Shown here: piece after piece, positions 1-6,234 of the stretch
Position numbering within the stretch: the first letter of the stretch is position 1
How the letters are laid out: every line of letters starts with the position of its first letter
From: an uncultured beta proteobacterium
GTDB lineage: Bacteria > Pseudomonadota > Gammaproteobacteria > Burkholderiales > Burkholderiaceae_C
Length of the DNA stretch: 9,617 nucleotides
Reading direction: 5' to 3'
NCBI GenBank assembly: GCA_903885415.1
Contig: CAISIP010000284.1
Span: 1-9,617, forward strand
Program-made: the position numbers and the translations under genes
The notes under the pieces: model-generated
Told to the model about the DNA's origin: nothing
The model's database searches: none
The model's input: the letters and a program-made list of their open reading frames with translations, nothing else

Positions 1-942
1 GGCCATTTCCTGCGCCCTCAGCGTGTCGGCCTGTACCAGGCTCAGCAGCGGCCGCGCGGTCGGCGCATCCGCAAGGCGCCAAGTGCACAGCGAGGCCTCG
101 CGGCGCAGCACCCGGTTGTAAACCGGCTGCAGTGTCTTGACCAGCCGCGCCTCCAACAGCAGCGCGCCGAACTCGCCCGCTGTCGGGCGGTATTCGATGC
201 GCCTGGTCTCCTGCGCCAGGCGCATGCCGCGACAGGCCTTGTGGTCGGACTGGAAATGCGACAGAACCCGGCCGCGCAGGTGCACGCTTTTGCCCACATA
301 TAGGGCCTGCGGACCCTCGCCGTAAAAGAGGTAGACGCCCACGCTGTCGGGAATACCGGCGATGGCGCTTTCAAGATGCGGCGGCAGGCTGTTGCTGGCG
401 CCGAGCAGCTCCTGCGCTGCCTGGGCCAGCTTGTCTGGCCCCAGTTCCGACGATGCGCTGCGCAGCCATGCCAGCACCAGGTCGACGTCGCCCATCGCGC
501 GATGGCGCGCTTGGGTCTGCAATCCGTGGCGCAGCATGATCGCGTCGAGCCCGTGGCCACGGTGCTGCGGATACAGCTTGCGCGACAGCCGCACGGTACA
601 CAGCAGCTTGGATCGCAGTGCGATGTCGATGCGGCCGAACTCATTTTTCAGGAATCCATGGTCAAAGCGCGCGTTGTGCGCCACCAGCACGGCGCCGTCG
701 AGCAGCGCCAGCAGCTTGGACGCCACCTGCTCAAAGCGCGGCGCGTCAGCCACCATCGCGTCGCTGATGCCGGTCAGCGAGCTGATGAGGGCCGGTATGC
801 GGGTGCCCGGATTCACCAGGCTGCTCCAGCGGGCTACCTCGCGACCCGCTTCGATCCGAACCGCTGCAATCTCGGTGATCCGGTCGACCACCGGGTTGCC
901 GCCGGTGGTTTCCAGGTCGAGCATCAGGTACGAAGGCAGCAT
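1..942 (-). CDS. DEDDh 3'-5' exonuclease fused to GIY-YIG (UvrC/Cho-like) nuclease domain, C-terminus cut off
   Basis: 314 residues are visible before the left edge; the C-terminus lies outside. Residues about 4-165 form a DnaQ-type exonuclease domain with the full DEDDh set: D9 and E11 (LDLETTGG), D94 (HNARFD), and H147 with D152 (HRAMGD). A second domain from about 195 is a GIY-YIG nuclease: GVY at 202-204, YVG at 215-217, a likely catalytic Arg near 223-225, E264 (LLLEARL) and N276 (PVYN). This order is known from proteins annotated as PolIII epsilon-like/Cho fusions, thought to act in DNA repair or processing by pairing an incision domain with a 3'-5' exonuclease; the exact role here is inferred. 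The ATG at 942 is chosen because the exonuclease fold begins at once and an in-frame TGA lies a short way upstream. There is no Shine-Dalgarno; a -10-like CACAAT ends seven bases before the ATG. It is divergent from the aldolase-family gene. Confidence 0.88.
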   Translation of the reverse strand, partial: MLPSYLMLDLETTGGNPVVDRITEIAAVRIEAGREVARWSSLVNPGTRIPALISSLTGISDAMVADAPRFEQVASKLLALLDGAVLVAHNARFDHGFLKNEFGRIDIALRSKLLCTVRLSRKLYPQHRGHGLDAIMLRHGLQTQARHRAMGDVDLVLAWLRSASSELGPDKLAQAAQELLGASNSLPPHLESAIAGIPDSVGVYLFYGEGPQALYVGKSVHLRGRVLSHFQSDHKACRGMRLAQETRRIEYRPTAGEFGALLLEARLVKTLQPVYNRVLRREASLCTWRLADAPTARPLLSLVQADTLRAQEMA

Positions 943-948
943 GGGCTG

Positions 949-954
949 ATTGTG
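949..954 (-). promoter_or_regulatory. Possible -10 element, leaderless start of the exonuclease/GIY-YIG gene
   Basis: On the minus strand CACAAT is followed by six bases (CAGCCC) and then the ATG at 942. It matches TATAAT at four of six positions and has no clear -35. The weight of the call comes from the identical six-base spacing at three other genes in the window (see 3681, 4999 and 8740). Alone it would be unconvincing. Confidence 0.25.
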
Positions 955-1050
955 CAAGAACGGCGCGAAGCCAGACAGGTGCTTGTGCGATCATCGCAGG
1001 GAAAGTCCCACTGAGCGCAGCCGCGCTGGCCAGGGGCCCGTCACCGACCC

Positions 1051-1055
1051 GGGAG
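1051..1055 (+). promoter_or_regulatory. Shine-Dalgarno GGGAG deciding a GTG start
   Basis: GGGAG ends six bases before the GTG at 1062. This good ribosome-binding site supports GTG as the true start of the class II aldolase-family gene. The nearby ATG at 1057 is in another frame and too close to the site. Confidence 0.6.
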
Positions 1056-1061
1056 CATGCC

Positions 1062-1793
1062 GTGCGCGAACACCACAGCGAAAGAGAAGACCTGACGGCG
1101 GCGCTGCGCTGGGCCGCCCAGCTCGGGCTCAACGAAGGCGTCTGTAACCATTTCTCGCTGGAGGTCGGCCCCGACCGCTACCTGATCAACCCGCAGGGAC
1201 TGCACTGGGGCGAGGTCTGCGCCGCCGACATGCTGCTGATCGACGGCCAGGGCCAGGTGGTGGAGGGTCGACACGCGATCGAGCCCAGCGCCTTCTTCAT
1301 CCATAGCTGGATACACCGGCTGAACCCGCACGCCAAGGCCATCCTCCACACCCATATGCCGTACGCGACCGCGCTGACACTGGTTGACGGCGGACGGCTG
1401 CAGTGGTGCAACCAGAACGCCCTGCGCTTTTGGGACCGGGTGGCCTATGACGACATCTATGGCGGCGTCGCGCTTGACGACGCCGAGGGCCGGCGGATTG
1501 CGCACGGCGTTGCCGACAAGGACGTCGTGTTCATGGCCAGCCACGGGGTAACCGTTGTCGGCGCCACCATGGCCTGGGCTTTTGACGACCTGTATTACCT
1601 GGAGCGCGCCTGCATGCACCAGACGCTGGCGCTGCAGGCCGCTGACGGAAAGCCGCTGCGCAGCATCGACCCCGCAGTCTGCCGCGCCACCGCAGCCCAG
1701 ATCGCCGGCGAGCGCCAGCAAAGCGATCTGTTCTTTGCGTCGATCAAACGACTACTCGACCGCGACCAGAGCGGTTGGCGCGCGCTGGACTGA
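1062..1793 (+). CDS. Class II aldolase/adducin-family protein
   Basis: 243 residues with a GTG start, about the usual length for the family. Class II aldolases are zinc enzymes that split or epimerise sugar phosphates and related hydroxy acids. The zinc ligands are visible: the HTH pair H96 and H98 (ILHTHMP) and H161 (ASHGVTVVG). A Glu in the expected region, E74 (AIEPSAFF), may be the acid/base residue, though the local sequence differs from the PSSE motif of fuculose-phosphate aldolase. The N-terminus (about 8-50: AALRWAAQLGLNEGVCNHFS, then NPQGLHW) is typical of the bacterial adducin-like group of unknown substrate rather than of AraD or FucA. It is divergent from the exonuclease gene and converges on the ALDH gene 45 bases away. 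The substrate cannot be named from sequence; the protein family call is firm. Confidence 0.88.
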   Translation: MREHHSEREDLTAALRWAAQLGLNEGVCNHFSLEVGPDRYLINPQGLHWGEVCAADMLLIDGQGQVVEGRHAIEPSAFFIHSWIHRLNPHAKAILHTHMPYATALTLVDGGRLQWCNQNALRFWDRVAYDDIYGGVALDDAEGRRIAHGVADKDVVFMASHGVTVVGATMAWAFDDLYYLERACMHQTLALQAADGKPLRSIDPAVCRATAAQIAGERQQSDLFFASIKRLLDRDQSGWRALD

Positions 1794-1794
1794 C

Positions 1795-1839
1795 AGGTCG
1801 CGAAGCCGCAGCGTGCTGCGCCAAGTAGCGCCCCGACCT
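1795..1839. terminator. Weak hairpin region between convergent genes
   Basis: In the 45-base gap between the aldolase-family and ALDH stop codons there is a 5-bp hairpin (CGCAG at 1807-1811, CTGCG at 1816-1820, tetraloop) nested inside an outer inverted repeat AGGTCG (1795-1800)/CGACCT (1834-1839). The outer repeat touches the ALDH stop codon. No T-run follows on either strand, so this is at best a weak two-way terminator or a chance palindrome. Confidence 0.2.
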
Positions 1840-3545
1840 CAGGCCTGCAGCGCGGTGTACAGGATGGACGGCAGCTTGAGCAAGCTGGGCCGGTACTCCA
1901 TCGCGGTCAGCTTGGGCCCCAGCTTGTCGGCGCTGGCATGCGTGACCCACCAGGGCGGCTTGACCATCGCGCGAAAGGGCCCGCGCAGCACGGTGCGCTG
2001 CGCGCGGTCAAACATGAAAGCGTTGTGCACGCTGCCGCGTCCGCTTTGCACGTCGTCGAGCGGGTGGCCCGGAAAGGCGCCCCAGGGTGTGGCGGGCGTT
2101 GCAAAGCCGAAGGCCGCCCAGACATTGACGCCGATGCAGCCATAGCGCAGCGCCTGCAGCAGTTCATCGAAGCGTCCACCCAGCTGCGACAGCGTCGCGG
2201 GATGGATGATGATGTTGGCGCTGAGTGTTCCACGCAGCTCGCGGTTGGCAAAATCGATCGCTGCCTGCAGGAACGGCTCGGGGTCCGATTGCGGCAGCAG
2301 CATGCGTCCGAGCACCGGACAAAAAACTTCGTTGTCCAGAAAATATCGGTCCTGCGGCGCGGTGTCAAAGGGGATGTAGACGCGCTCGCACAGCGCGTTG
2401 GGCCCGCTGAGCAGTTCGGCCATCGGGTAGCGCTTACGGATATCCTGCAGCCGCTGCCTGGCGCCGGGGTAATAGGCAATGCGCTGCGGCGCCTGCGCCA
2501 GCGCCTGCTTCACCAGCTGCTCAAATCCGGCACCAAATTCCCAGCCCGCGCTGAGCAGCATCAGTTGACTGGATGCGCAGTTAAAGCCGCAGTTCTGCAG
2601 TTTCTGCGAAGCGACTGCCTGCGCCTGGTGCTGCAGATCGGCTTCGTTCCAGGGCCCGGGGACGATGATGGTCGGGGTGACAGCGCCGAGTTCGGAATGA
2701 ACGGGCCGCGGGTTCTTCGGCGTCCCAGCCCGTTTGCGATCACGCGCGTCGTCGCCCACGCCCCAGACGATGGCGTCGTGAACGGCTTCGGAACCGGTGA
2801 TATGAATGGCCTGCACCAACGGGTGCGTGCTGAGGTAGGCGCCGAGCTCGGCGCCCCCCTTGACGATCCGCACAAGGCCCAGATCGATGGCGGGCTGCAG
2901 CATGGCCGAAAAATACGGCAGCATGTATTCGTTGACCGGGTTGAGCTTGAGGATGCAGACCTGGTGTTCGGCCAGCAGCTTGTGCAAAACGTCCAGTGGC
3001 GCAATCGACGACACATTGCCGGCGCCCAGCACCAAGGCGATTTTTCCTTCGCGGTTGGCCTCGGGCGTGTTGTAAGCCTGTGCTGTGTTGCTGGCGAGGT
3101 TGTCGGCGCTGACCCCGGGCTCCATCCAAACCTCGGCGCTAACGCCGCCTGACAGCACTTTTTCCAGCAGCGTGCGGGGAAATACTTTCACCGCGAGTTG
3201 GCCTCCGGGCAGGGTTCGCTGGCTCAATGGCTCCAGGTGCGCCTTGAGCGGCAGCGCACCCAATGCCTCGCTATACAGGTTGAGCGCGAGCATGCAAGCG
3301 TAGGGCCCGCCCAGCCATTCCTCGCCAAATAGCGCCGAGCCGCCGGGAATTCCCTTCTTCTGCGCCGCGGTGACCGCCCACTTGGCCGCTGTGGCCATTA
3401 GGCCGTCCTTCATCGACTGCAGCATCGCGATGCGCGCAGCCACCGGCGTACGCGCCCAGACATGCTTGTTGGCTTCCAGCGTTTGCAGCGCTGCGTCGAT
3501 GGCGTCGGTGGCCTGCGGGCGGGAATTTTCGTCGGTGACGGTCAT
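1839..3545 (-). CDS. Aldehyde dehydrogenase-family protein, long and divergent
   Basis: 568 residues from the ATG at 3545. It should oxidise an aldehyde with NAD(P), or reduce an acyl thioester. Family landmarks: a Rossmann segment with LGAGNVSS at 173-180, K200 in KLNPVN (cofactor-binding Lys position), TGSEAV at 250-255, the general base E285 in HSELG, the nucleophile C323 in GFNCASS, and E406 in DNEVFCPVLG, which fits the nicotinamide-ribose Glu. The 38-residue E-C spacing is close to that of classical ALDHs. It is longer than the usual 480-500 residues, with about 30 extra residues at the C-terminus after a WWV motif, and its motifs deviate (ELGAVTP for ELGGKSP). The frame stays open upstream to 4385 across the whole HAD gene, but the protein pattern starts at 3545, so the extension is not coding. 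It may belong to a poorly characterised ALDH subgroup; substrate unknown. Divergent from the HAD gene. Confidence 0.85.
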   Translation of the reverse strand: MTVTDENSRPQATDAIDAALQTLEANKHVWARTPVAARIAMLQSMKDGLMATAAKWAVTAAQKKGIPGGSALFGEEWLGGPYACMLALNLYSEALGALPLKAHLEPLSQRTLPGGQLAVKVFPRTLLEKVLSGGVSAEVWMEPGVSADNLASNTAQAYNTPEANREGKIALVLGAGNVSSIAPLDVLHKLLAEHQVCILKLNPVNEYMLPYFSAMLQPAIDLGLVRIVKGGAELGAYLSTHPLVQAIHITGSEAVHDAIVWGVGDDARDRKRAGTPKNPRPVHSELGAVTPTIIVPGPWNEADLQHQAQAVASQKLQNCGFNCASSQLMLLSAGWEFGAGFEQLVKQALAQAPQRIAYYPGARQRLQDIRKRYPMAELLSGPNALCERVYIPFDTAPQDRYFLDNEVFCPVLGRMLLPQSDPEPFLQAAIDFANRELRGTLSANIIIHPATLSQLGGRFDELLQALRYGCIGVNVWAAFGFATPATPWGAFPGHPLDDVQSGRGSVHNAFMFDRAQRTVLRGPFRAMVKPPWWVTHASADKLGPKLTAMEYRPSLLKLPSILYTALQA

Positions 3546-3680
3546 GGTGTGGATTTCATGTCGGGAGCGCTTGCCGCAGATCGCGTGGCTCCAGTGTAGA
3601 CAACATGGCCGCAGGTGGCGGTGGGCGCGGCAGCCCAGTCGCGGCTGTCTGTCCAGGCGGCCCGGGGCCGGCCGAGCATT

Positions 3681-3686
3681 TACCAT
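3681..3686 (+). promoter_or_regulatory. Possible -10 element TACCAT, leaderless start of the HAD gene
   Basis: TACCAT is followed by CGGCGG and then the ATG at 3693, the same six-base spacing as at the chromate transporter and rlmB genes. No -35 hexamer and no good Shine-Dalgarno are seen. The remainder of the 147-base ALDH-HAD gap is G/C-rich, with a small inverted repeat CAGCC/GGCTG at 3631-3647 and nothing else I can name. Confidence 0.3.
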
Positions 3687-3692
3687 CGGCGG

Positions 3693-4397
3693 ATGCATCC
3701 ATCGCAAAGCCCCCAACTGCTGGCATTCGACATTTTTGGCACCGTCGTTGACTGGCACGGCAGCATCAGCCGCGAGGTCGATGCGCTGGCACTCGGCGTC
3801 GATGGCGGCGAGTTTGCATTGGCTTGGCGCGCCGGCTACCAGCCCGCGATGCGCCGGGTGATGGCGGGCGAACTCGGCTGGACGCTGATCGATGACTTGC
3901 ACCGGATGATCCTGGACCAGTTGCTTGCGCGCTTTGGCATTCGCCACCTGAGCGAGGCCGACAAGCAGGATCTGAACCGGGTGTGGCATAGGCTCGACAC
4001 CTGGGGCGACGCGGTGGCCGGACTGACCCGGCTTAAACGCCGCTTCACGATCGCCAGCCTGTCCAACGGCAACATCGGACTGCTGAGCAATATGTCCAAG
4101 CGCGCCGGACTGCCCTGGGACTGCATCCTGTCGGCCGAGCTTTTCCGCGCCTACAAACCAGACCCTGCGGTCTACCTGGGCGCTGCCAAAGTGTTTGACC
4201 TGCAGGCCTCCGAAGTGATGCTGGTTGCGGCGCACCAGGACGATCTGGCTGCAGCGCGGGCCTGTGGCTTGCAGACCGCCTATGTCGAGCGCCCGCTCGA
4301 ATTTGGGCGGCTCCACTCCAAGGATGTTTCGCCGGACCCGGCAAACACGCTGCACGCACGGCACTTGATCGATCTGGCCGATCAACTTGGCTGCTAA
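3693..4397 (+). CDS. Haloacid dehalogenase type II-like HAD hydrolase
   Basis: 234 residues, matching the length of L-2-haloacid dehalogenases. HAD motifs in order: motif I FDIFGT with nucleophile D13 (the second acidic residue of HAD phosphatases is replaced, as in dehalogenases), motif II SLSNGN with S124 and N125, motif III K155 in AYKPDP, and motif IV AAHQDD with D183/D184 (dehalogenases have a SSN.WD-like sequence there). A helical cap fills about 20-105, including AWRAGYQPAMRR. Dehalogenases hydrolyse 2-haloacids to 2-hydroxyacids in the cytoplasm, but many members of the group act on other substrates. The altered motif IV makes real dehalogenase activity uncertain. The ATG at 3693 is chosen because the fold begins ten residues later; an in-frame ATG at 3615 would add 26 residues with no family character. 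It converges on the flavin reductase gene with 12 bases between the stops. Confidence 0.87.
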   Translation: MHPSQSPQLLAFDIFGTVVDWHGSISREVDALALGVDGGEFALAWRAGYQPAMRRVMAGELGWTLIDDLHRMILDQLLARFGIRHLSEADKQDLNRVWHRLDTWGDAVAGLTRLKRRFTIASLSNGNIGLLSNMSKRAGLPWDCILSAELFRAYKPDPAVYLGAAKVFDLQASEVMLVAAHQDDLAAARACGLQTAYVERPLEFGRLHSKDVSPDPANTLHARHLIDLADQLGC

Positions 4398-4409
4398 GTG
4401 CGGTCGGTT

Positions 4410-4943
4410 CTAAAGCCGCTCGCCAAGCGCGACATAAACGCCCCCGTGAAATAGCAGCGGCGGCGCATCGGAGTGGGTGAAGCGCTCGACCTCGGCGATG
4501 AAGAGGCAGTGGTCACCGGCGCTCTGGTGCGAGATCTGGCGGCACTCGAACCAGGCAGCACAATCACGAACCATCGGCACCCCATGCGCGCTCTCGTCGT
4601 ACTCCAGTTGGTCGAACTTGTCGGGTGCGGCCGATGCGAACAGCCGTGAGATGGCGATCTGAGCCGGTGCCAGCACATTGACGACAAAGCGCTGCTGGTC
4701 GGCGAACCGGGAGATGTTCGAAGACGCCAGGCGCAGCGACCATACGATCAGCGGCGGGGCCAGCGAGAGCGAGGAAAAGGAGTTGGCCGTCAGGCCGGCC
4801 AGTTCGCCGTGCGCGTCACGGGTAGTGATCACCGTGACGCCGGTTGGAAAGCGCCCAAGCGCCGAGCGCAGCGCGCGTTGTGCCGCCTGCGCAGCATCGG
4901 CAGCGGATTGAACGGGGGCGGCTCCGGGATGTCGCATCGGCAT
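4410..4943 (-). CDS. Flavin reductase-like, FMN-binding split-barrel protein
   Basis: 177 residues, the normal length for the HpaC/NtaB/DIM6 group. These proteins use NAD(P)H to reduce FMN or FAD, supplying reduced flavin to a partner monooxygenase. Seen here: RFPTGVTVIT (31-40), GLTANSFSSLSLAPPL (50-65, the flavin-binding stretch), WSL at 68-70, FVVNVL (86-91), DKF at 108-110, GDHCLFIAEVE (143-153) and PLLFHGG at 162-168. The start is either the ATG at 4943 or the third codon, also ATG, at 4937; no Shine-Dalgarno favours either. A -10-like TATGAT at 4951-4946 (minus) lies two bases before the first ATG and eight before the second. No two-component monooxygenase partner is adjacent; the MhpA-like hydroxylase 1.3 kb away belongs to a class that reduces its own FAD with NAD(P)H. 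Divergent from the chromate transporter pair with a 67-base gap. Confidence 0.88.
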   Translation of the reverse strand: MPMRHPGAAPVQSAADAAQAAQRALRSALGRFPTGVTVITTRDAHGELAGLTANSFSSLSLAPPLIVWSLRLASSNISRFADQQRFVVNVLAPAQIAISRLFASAAPDKFDQLEYDESAHGVPMVRDCAAWFECRQISHQSAGDHCLFIAEVERFTHSDAPPLLFHGGVYVALGERL

Positions 4944-4971
4944 CGATCATAAGGGAGCGCGCCCGCGCGTT

Positions 4972-4988
4972 TGGCATGGCCCTTGCCA
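4972..4988. promoter_or_regulatory. Small inverted repeat in a divergent promoter region
   Basis: TGGCA (4972-4976) and TGCCA (4984-4988) form an inverted repeat with a seven-base spacer, centred in the 67-base gap between the flavin reductase and chromate transporter genes. It is a possible operator for either gene, but short arms like this are common by chance in G/C-rich DNA and no regulator gene is nearby. Confidence 0.15.
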
Positions 4989-4998
4989 CGTCCACGGC

Positions 4999-5004
4999 GA
5001 TAAT
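4999..5004 (+). promoter_or_regulatory. Likely -10 element GATAAT, leaderless start of the chromate transporter pair
   Basis: GATAAT matches TATAAT at five of six positions and is followed by CCGGCG and the ATG at 5011. Transcription starting 6-7 bases after the hexamer would begin at or next to the start codon. There is no Shine-Dalgarno. A -35 is not clear: TTGGCA (4971) is 22 bases away and TTGCCA (4983) only 10. The same hexamer and spacing occur before rlmB. Confidence 0.45.
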
Positions 5005-5010
5005 CCGGCG

Positions 5011-5622
5011 ATGACCCGATCTCCACCGCAAACGACCGATCCGCCACGCCCCCGGCCGGCATCATTGAGCGATCTGTTTTGGTCGCTGACATGGCTGGCA
5101 ATGCAGGGCTTTGGCGGCGTACTCGGGGTGGTGCAGCGCGAATTGGTCGACAAGAAACGCTGGCTGACGCTGGAGGAGTTTGCCGAGGACTGGGCAGTCG
5201 CGCAAGTGATGCCCGGGCCCAATATCGTGAATCTGGCCTTAGTGCTGGGCGACCGTTATTTCGGTGTTCGGGGCGCCATCGCGGCGACGGCGGGCATCCT
5301 CAGCCTTCCGCTCCTGTGCCTTCTGCTCCTGGCAACCTTGCTCGCCGGGTTTTCGGAAAATCCGGCCGCACAGGGTGCGCTGCGGGGCATGGGCGCGGTG
5401 GCCGCGGGGTTGATCGGCGCCAGCGGATTGCGTCTGCTGCCGGCACTCAGGCGCAATGTCATGGGACGCGCCTTCTGCGCCGCTCTGGCGATCGCCACAT
5501 TCGTCGCAGTCGCTCTGTTGCGCCTTCCCCTGCTGTGGGTCATGCCGGTTCTGGGCCTGTTGGCGGGTTGCTGGGCCTGGCGCCAGCTCGGGCAGCCGCA
5601 CTTGGCGGCGCCTGCACCATGA
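5011..5622 (+). CDS. chrA: Short-chain chromate transporter, first subunit
   Basis: 203 residues, one half of the CHR fold as in the paired short-chain (SCHR) transporters, which work as two homologous single-domain proteins in the inner membrane. The cytoplasmic N-terminus is proline-rich (4-17). Conserved CHR features follow: GFGG at 33-36, a basic/acidic stretch ending in RWLTLEEF (50-57), and AQVMPGPN at 64-71, then hydrophobic membrane segments around 86-113, 123-147 and 155-190. The family was named for chromate efflux, but many pairs have no shown substrate, and no chrB or other chromate-resistance gene lies nearby, so the anion carried is uncertain. The ATGA overlap with the next gene (5619-5622) indicates translational coupling of the two halves. 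The ATG start is supported by the upstream GATAAT spacing and by the fold beginning soon after. Confidence 0.88.
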   Translation: MTRSPPQTTDPPRPRPASLSDLFWSLTWLAMQGFGGVLGVVQRELVDKKRWLTLEEFAEDWAVAQVMPGPNIVNLALVLGDRYFGVRGAIAATAGILSLPLLCLLLLATLLAGFSENPAAQGALRGMGAVAAGLIGASGLRLLPALRRNVMGRAFCAALAIATFVAVALLRLPLLWVMPVLGLLAGCWAWRQLGQPHLAAPAP

Positions 5623-6191
5623 GCCTGTCGTTGACGACCGCGGACTGGCTCGCGCTGTTCGGCCACTTTGCCTCGCTGTCGCTGCTTGCCGTCGGTGGCG
5701 CCGTGACCGCTGCGCCCGAAATGCACCGCTATTTGGTGGGCGAGCGGATGTGGCTCAGCGATGCGCAATTCACATCGGGCTTCGCACTGGCGCAGGCAGC
5801 GCCTGGCCCGAACGTGCTATTCGTCGCGCTGATGGGGTGGAACGTAGGACTCAATGCCGGCGGCTTTGCCACAGCGATCTTGGGCATGTCGGTGGCCATG
5901 TTGGGAATCTTGCTACCCAGCACCTGTCTGACTTACGGCGCCGCCCGCTGGGGCCATCGCCATCAGGGCTTGCGCTCGGTGCGCGCCTTCAAGCAGGCGA
6001 TGGCGCCCATCGTCGTCGCGTTGCTGGTCGCTACCGGCTGGATCCTGAGTGCGGCGCACAGCGACTTTGAGCGCGACTGGCGGGTCTGGCTGCTCACGCT
6101 CGTCGCCACGCTGCTGGTCTGGCGCACCAAAATTCACCTGCTGTGGCTGCTTGGCGCGGGCGCCCTGCTCGGCGCGCTGGGCTGGGTCTGA
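5619..6191 (+). CDS. chrA: Short-chain chromate transporter, second subunit
   Basis: 190 residues, the second half of the CHR pair, starting inside the stop codon of the first (ATGA). It carries the CHR signature in the form usual for the second subunit: GGAVTAAPEMHR at 26-37, WLSDAQF at 45-51 and ALAQAAPGPN at 56-65, followed by GWNVG at 73-77 and hydrophobic segments about 78-105, 127-146 and 156-190. LTYGAARW at 104-111 fits the conserved LTY motif of this group. It is homologous to the upstream subunit and probably inserts in the opposite topology, as inferred for SCHR pairs. It should assemble with the upstream product into an inner-membrane anion transporter. It converges on the MhpA-like gene, 43 bases between stops. 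Confidence 0.88.
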   Translation: MSLSLTTADWLALFGHFASLSLLAVGGAVTAAPEMHRYLVGERMWLSDAQFTSGFALAQAAPGPNVLFVALMGWNVGLNAGGFATAILGMSVAMLGILLPSTCLTYGAARWGHRHQGLRSVRAFKQAMAPIVVALLVATGWILSAAHSDFERDWRVWLLTLVATLLVWRTKIHLLWLLGAGALLGALGWV

Positions 6192-6203
6192 GCAAGTCCC
6201 AGG

Positions 6204-6225
6204 CGCCGGCGTCTGCGTGGCGGCG
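6204..6225. terminator. Weak inverted repeat between convergent genes
   Basis: CGCCG (6204-6208) and CGGCG (6221-6225) could pair around a 12-base loop in the gap between the chromate transporter and hydroxylase stop codons. There is no T-tract on either strand, so its use as an intrinsic terminator is doubtful. Confidence 0.15.
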
Positions 6226-6234
6226 ATCGGCCGT

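Noticed and set aside
1938..3152. 404-codon plus-strand open frame inside the ALDH gene
   Set aside because: It is antisense to a gene with intact catalytic motifs, and its translation is rich in Arg, Gly and Gln with no domain, as expected of a shadow frame.
3546..4385. Open frame continuing the ALDH gene upstream by 280 codons across the whole HAD gene on the opposite strand
   Set aside because: The extension has no recognisable domain, is antisense to a well-supported HAD gene, and the ALDH family pattern begins at 3545. High GC content keeps antisense frames open.
4954..4970. GCGCG-CC-CGCGC palindrome in the flavin reductase/chromate transporter gap
   Set aside because: Simple alternating G/C sequence, expected by chance at this base composition.
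5079..5618. 180-codon upstream extension of the second chromate transporter subunit
   Set aside because: It lies wholly within the first subunit in another frame; the ATGA overlap at 5619-5622 gives a natural start.
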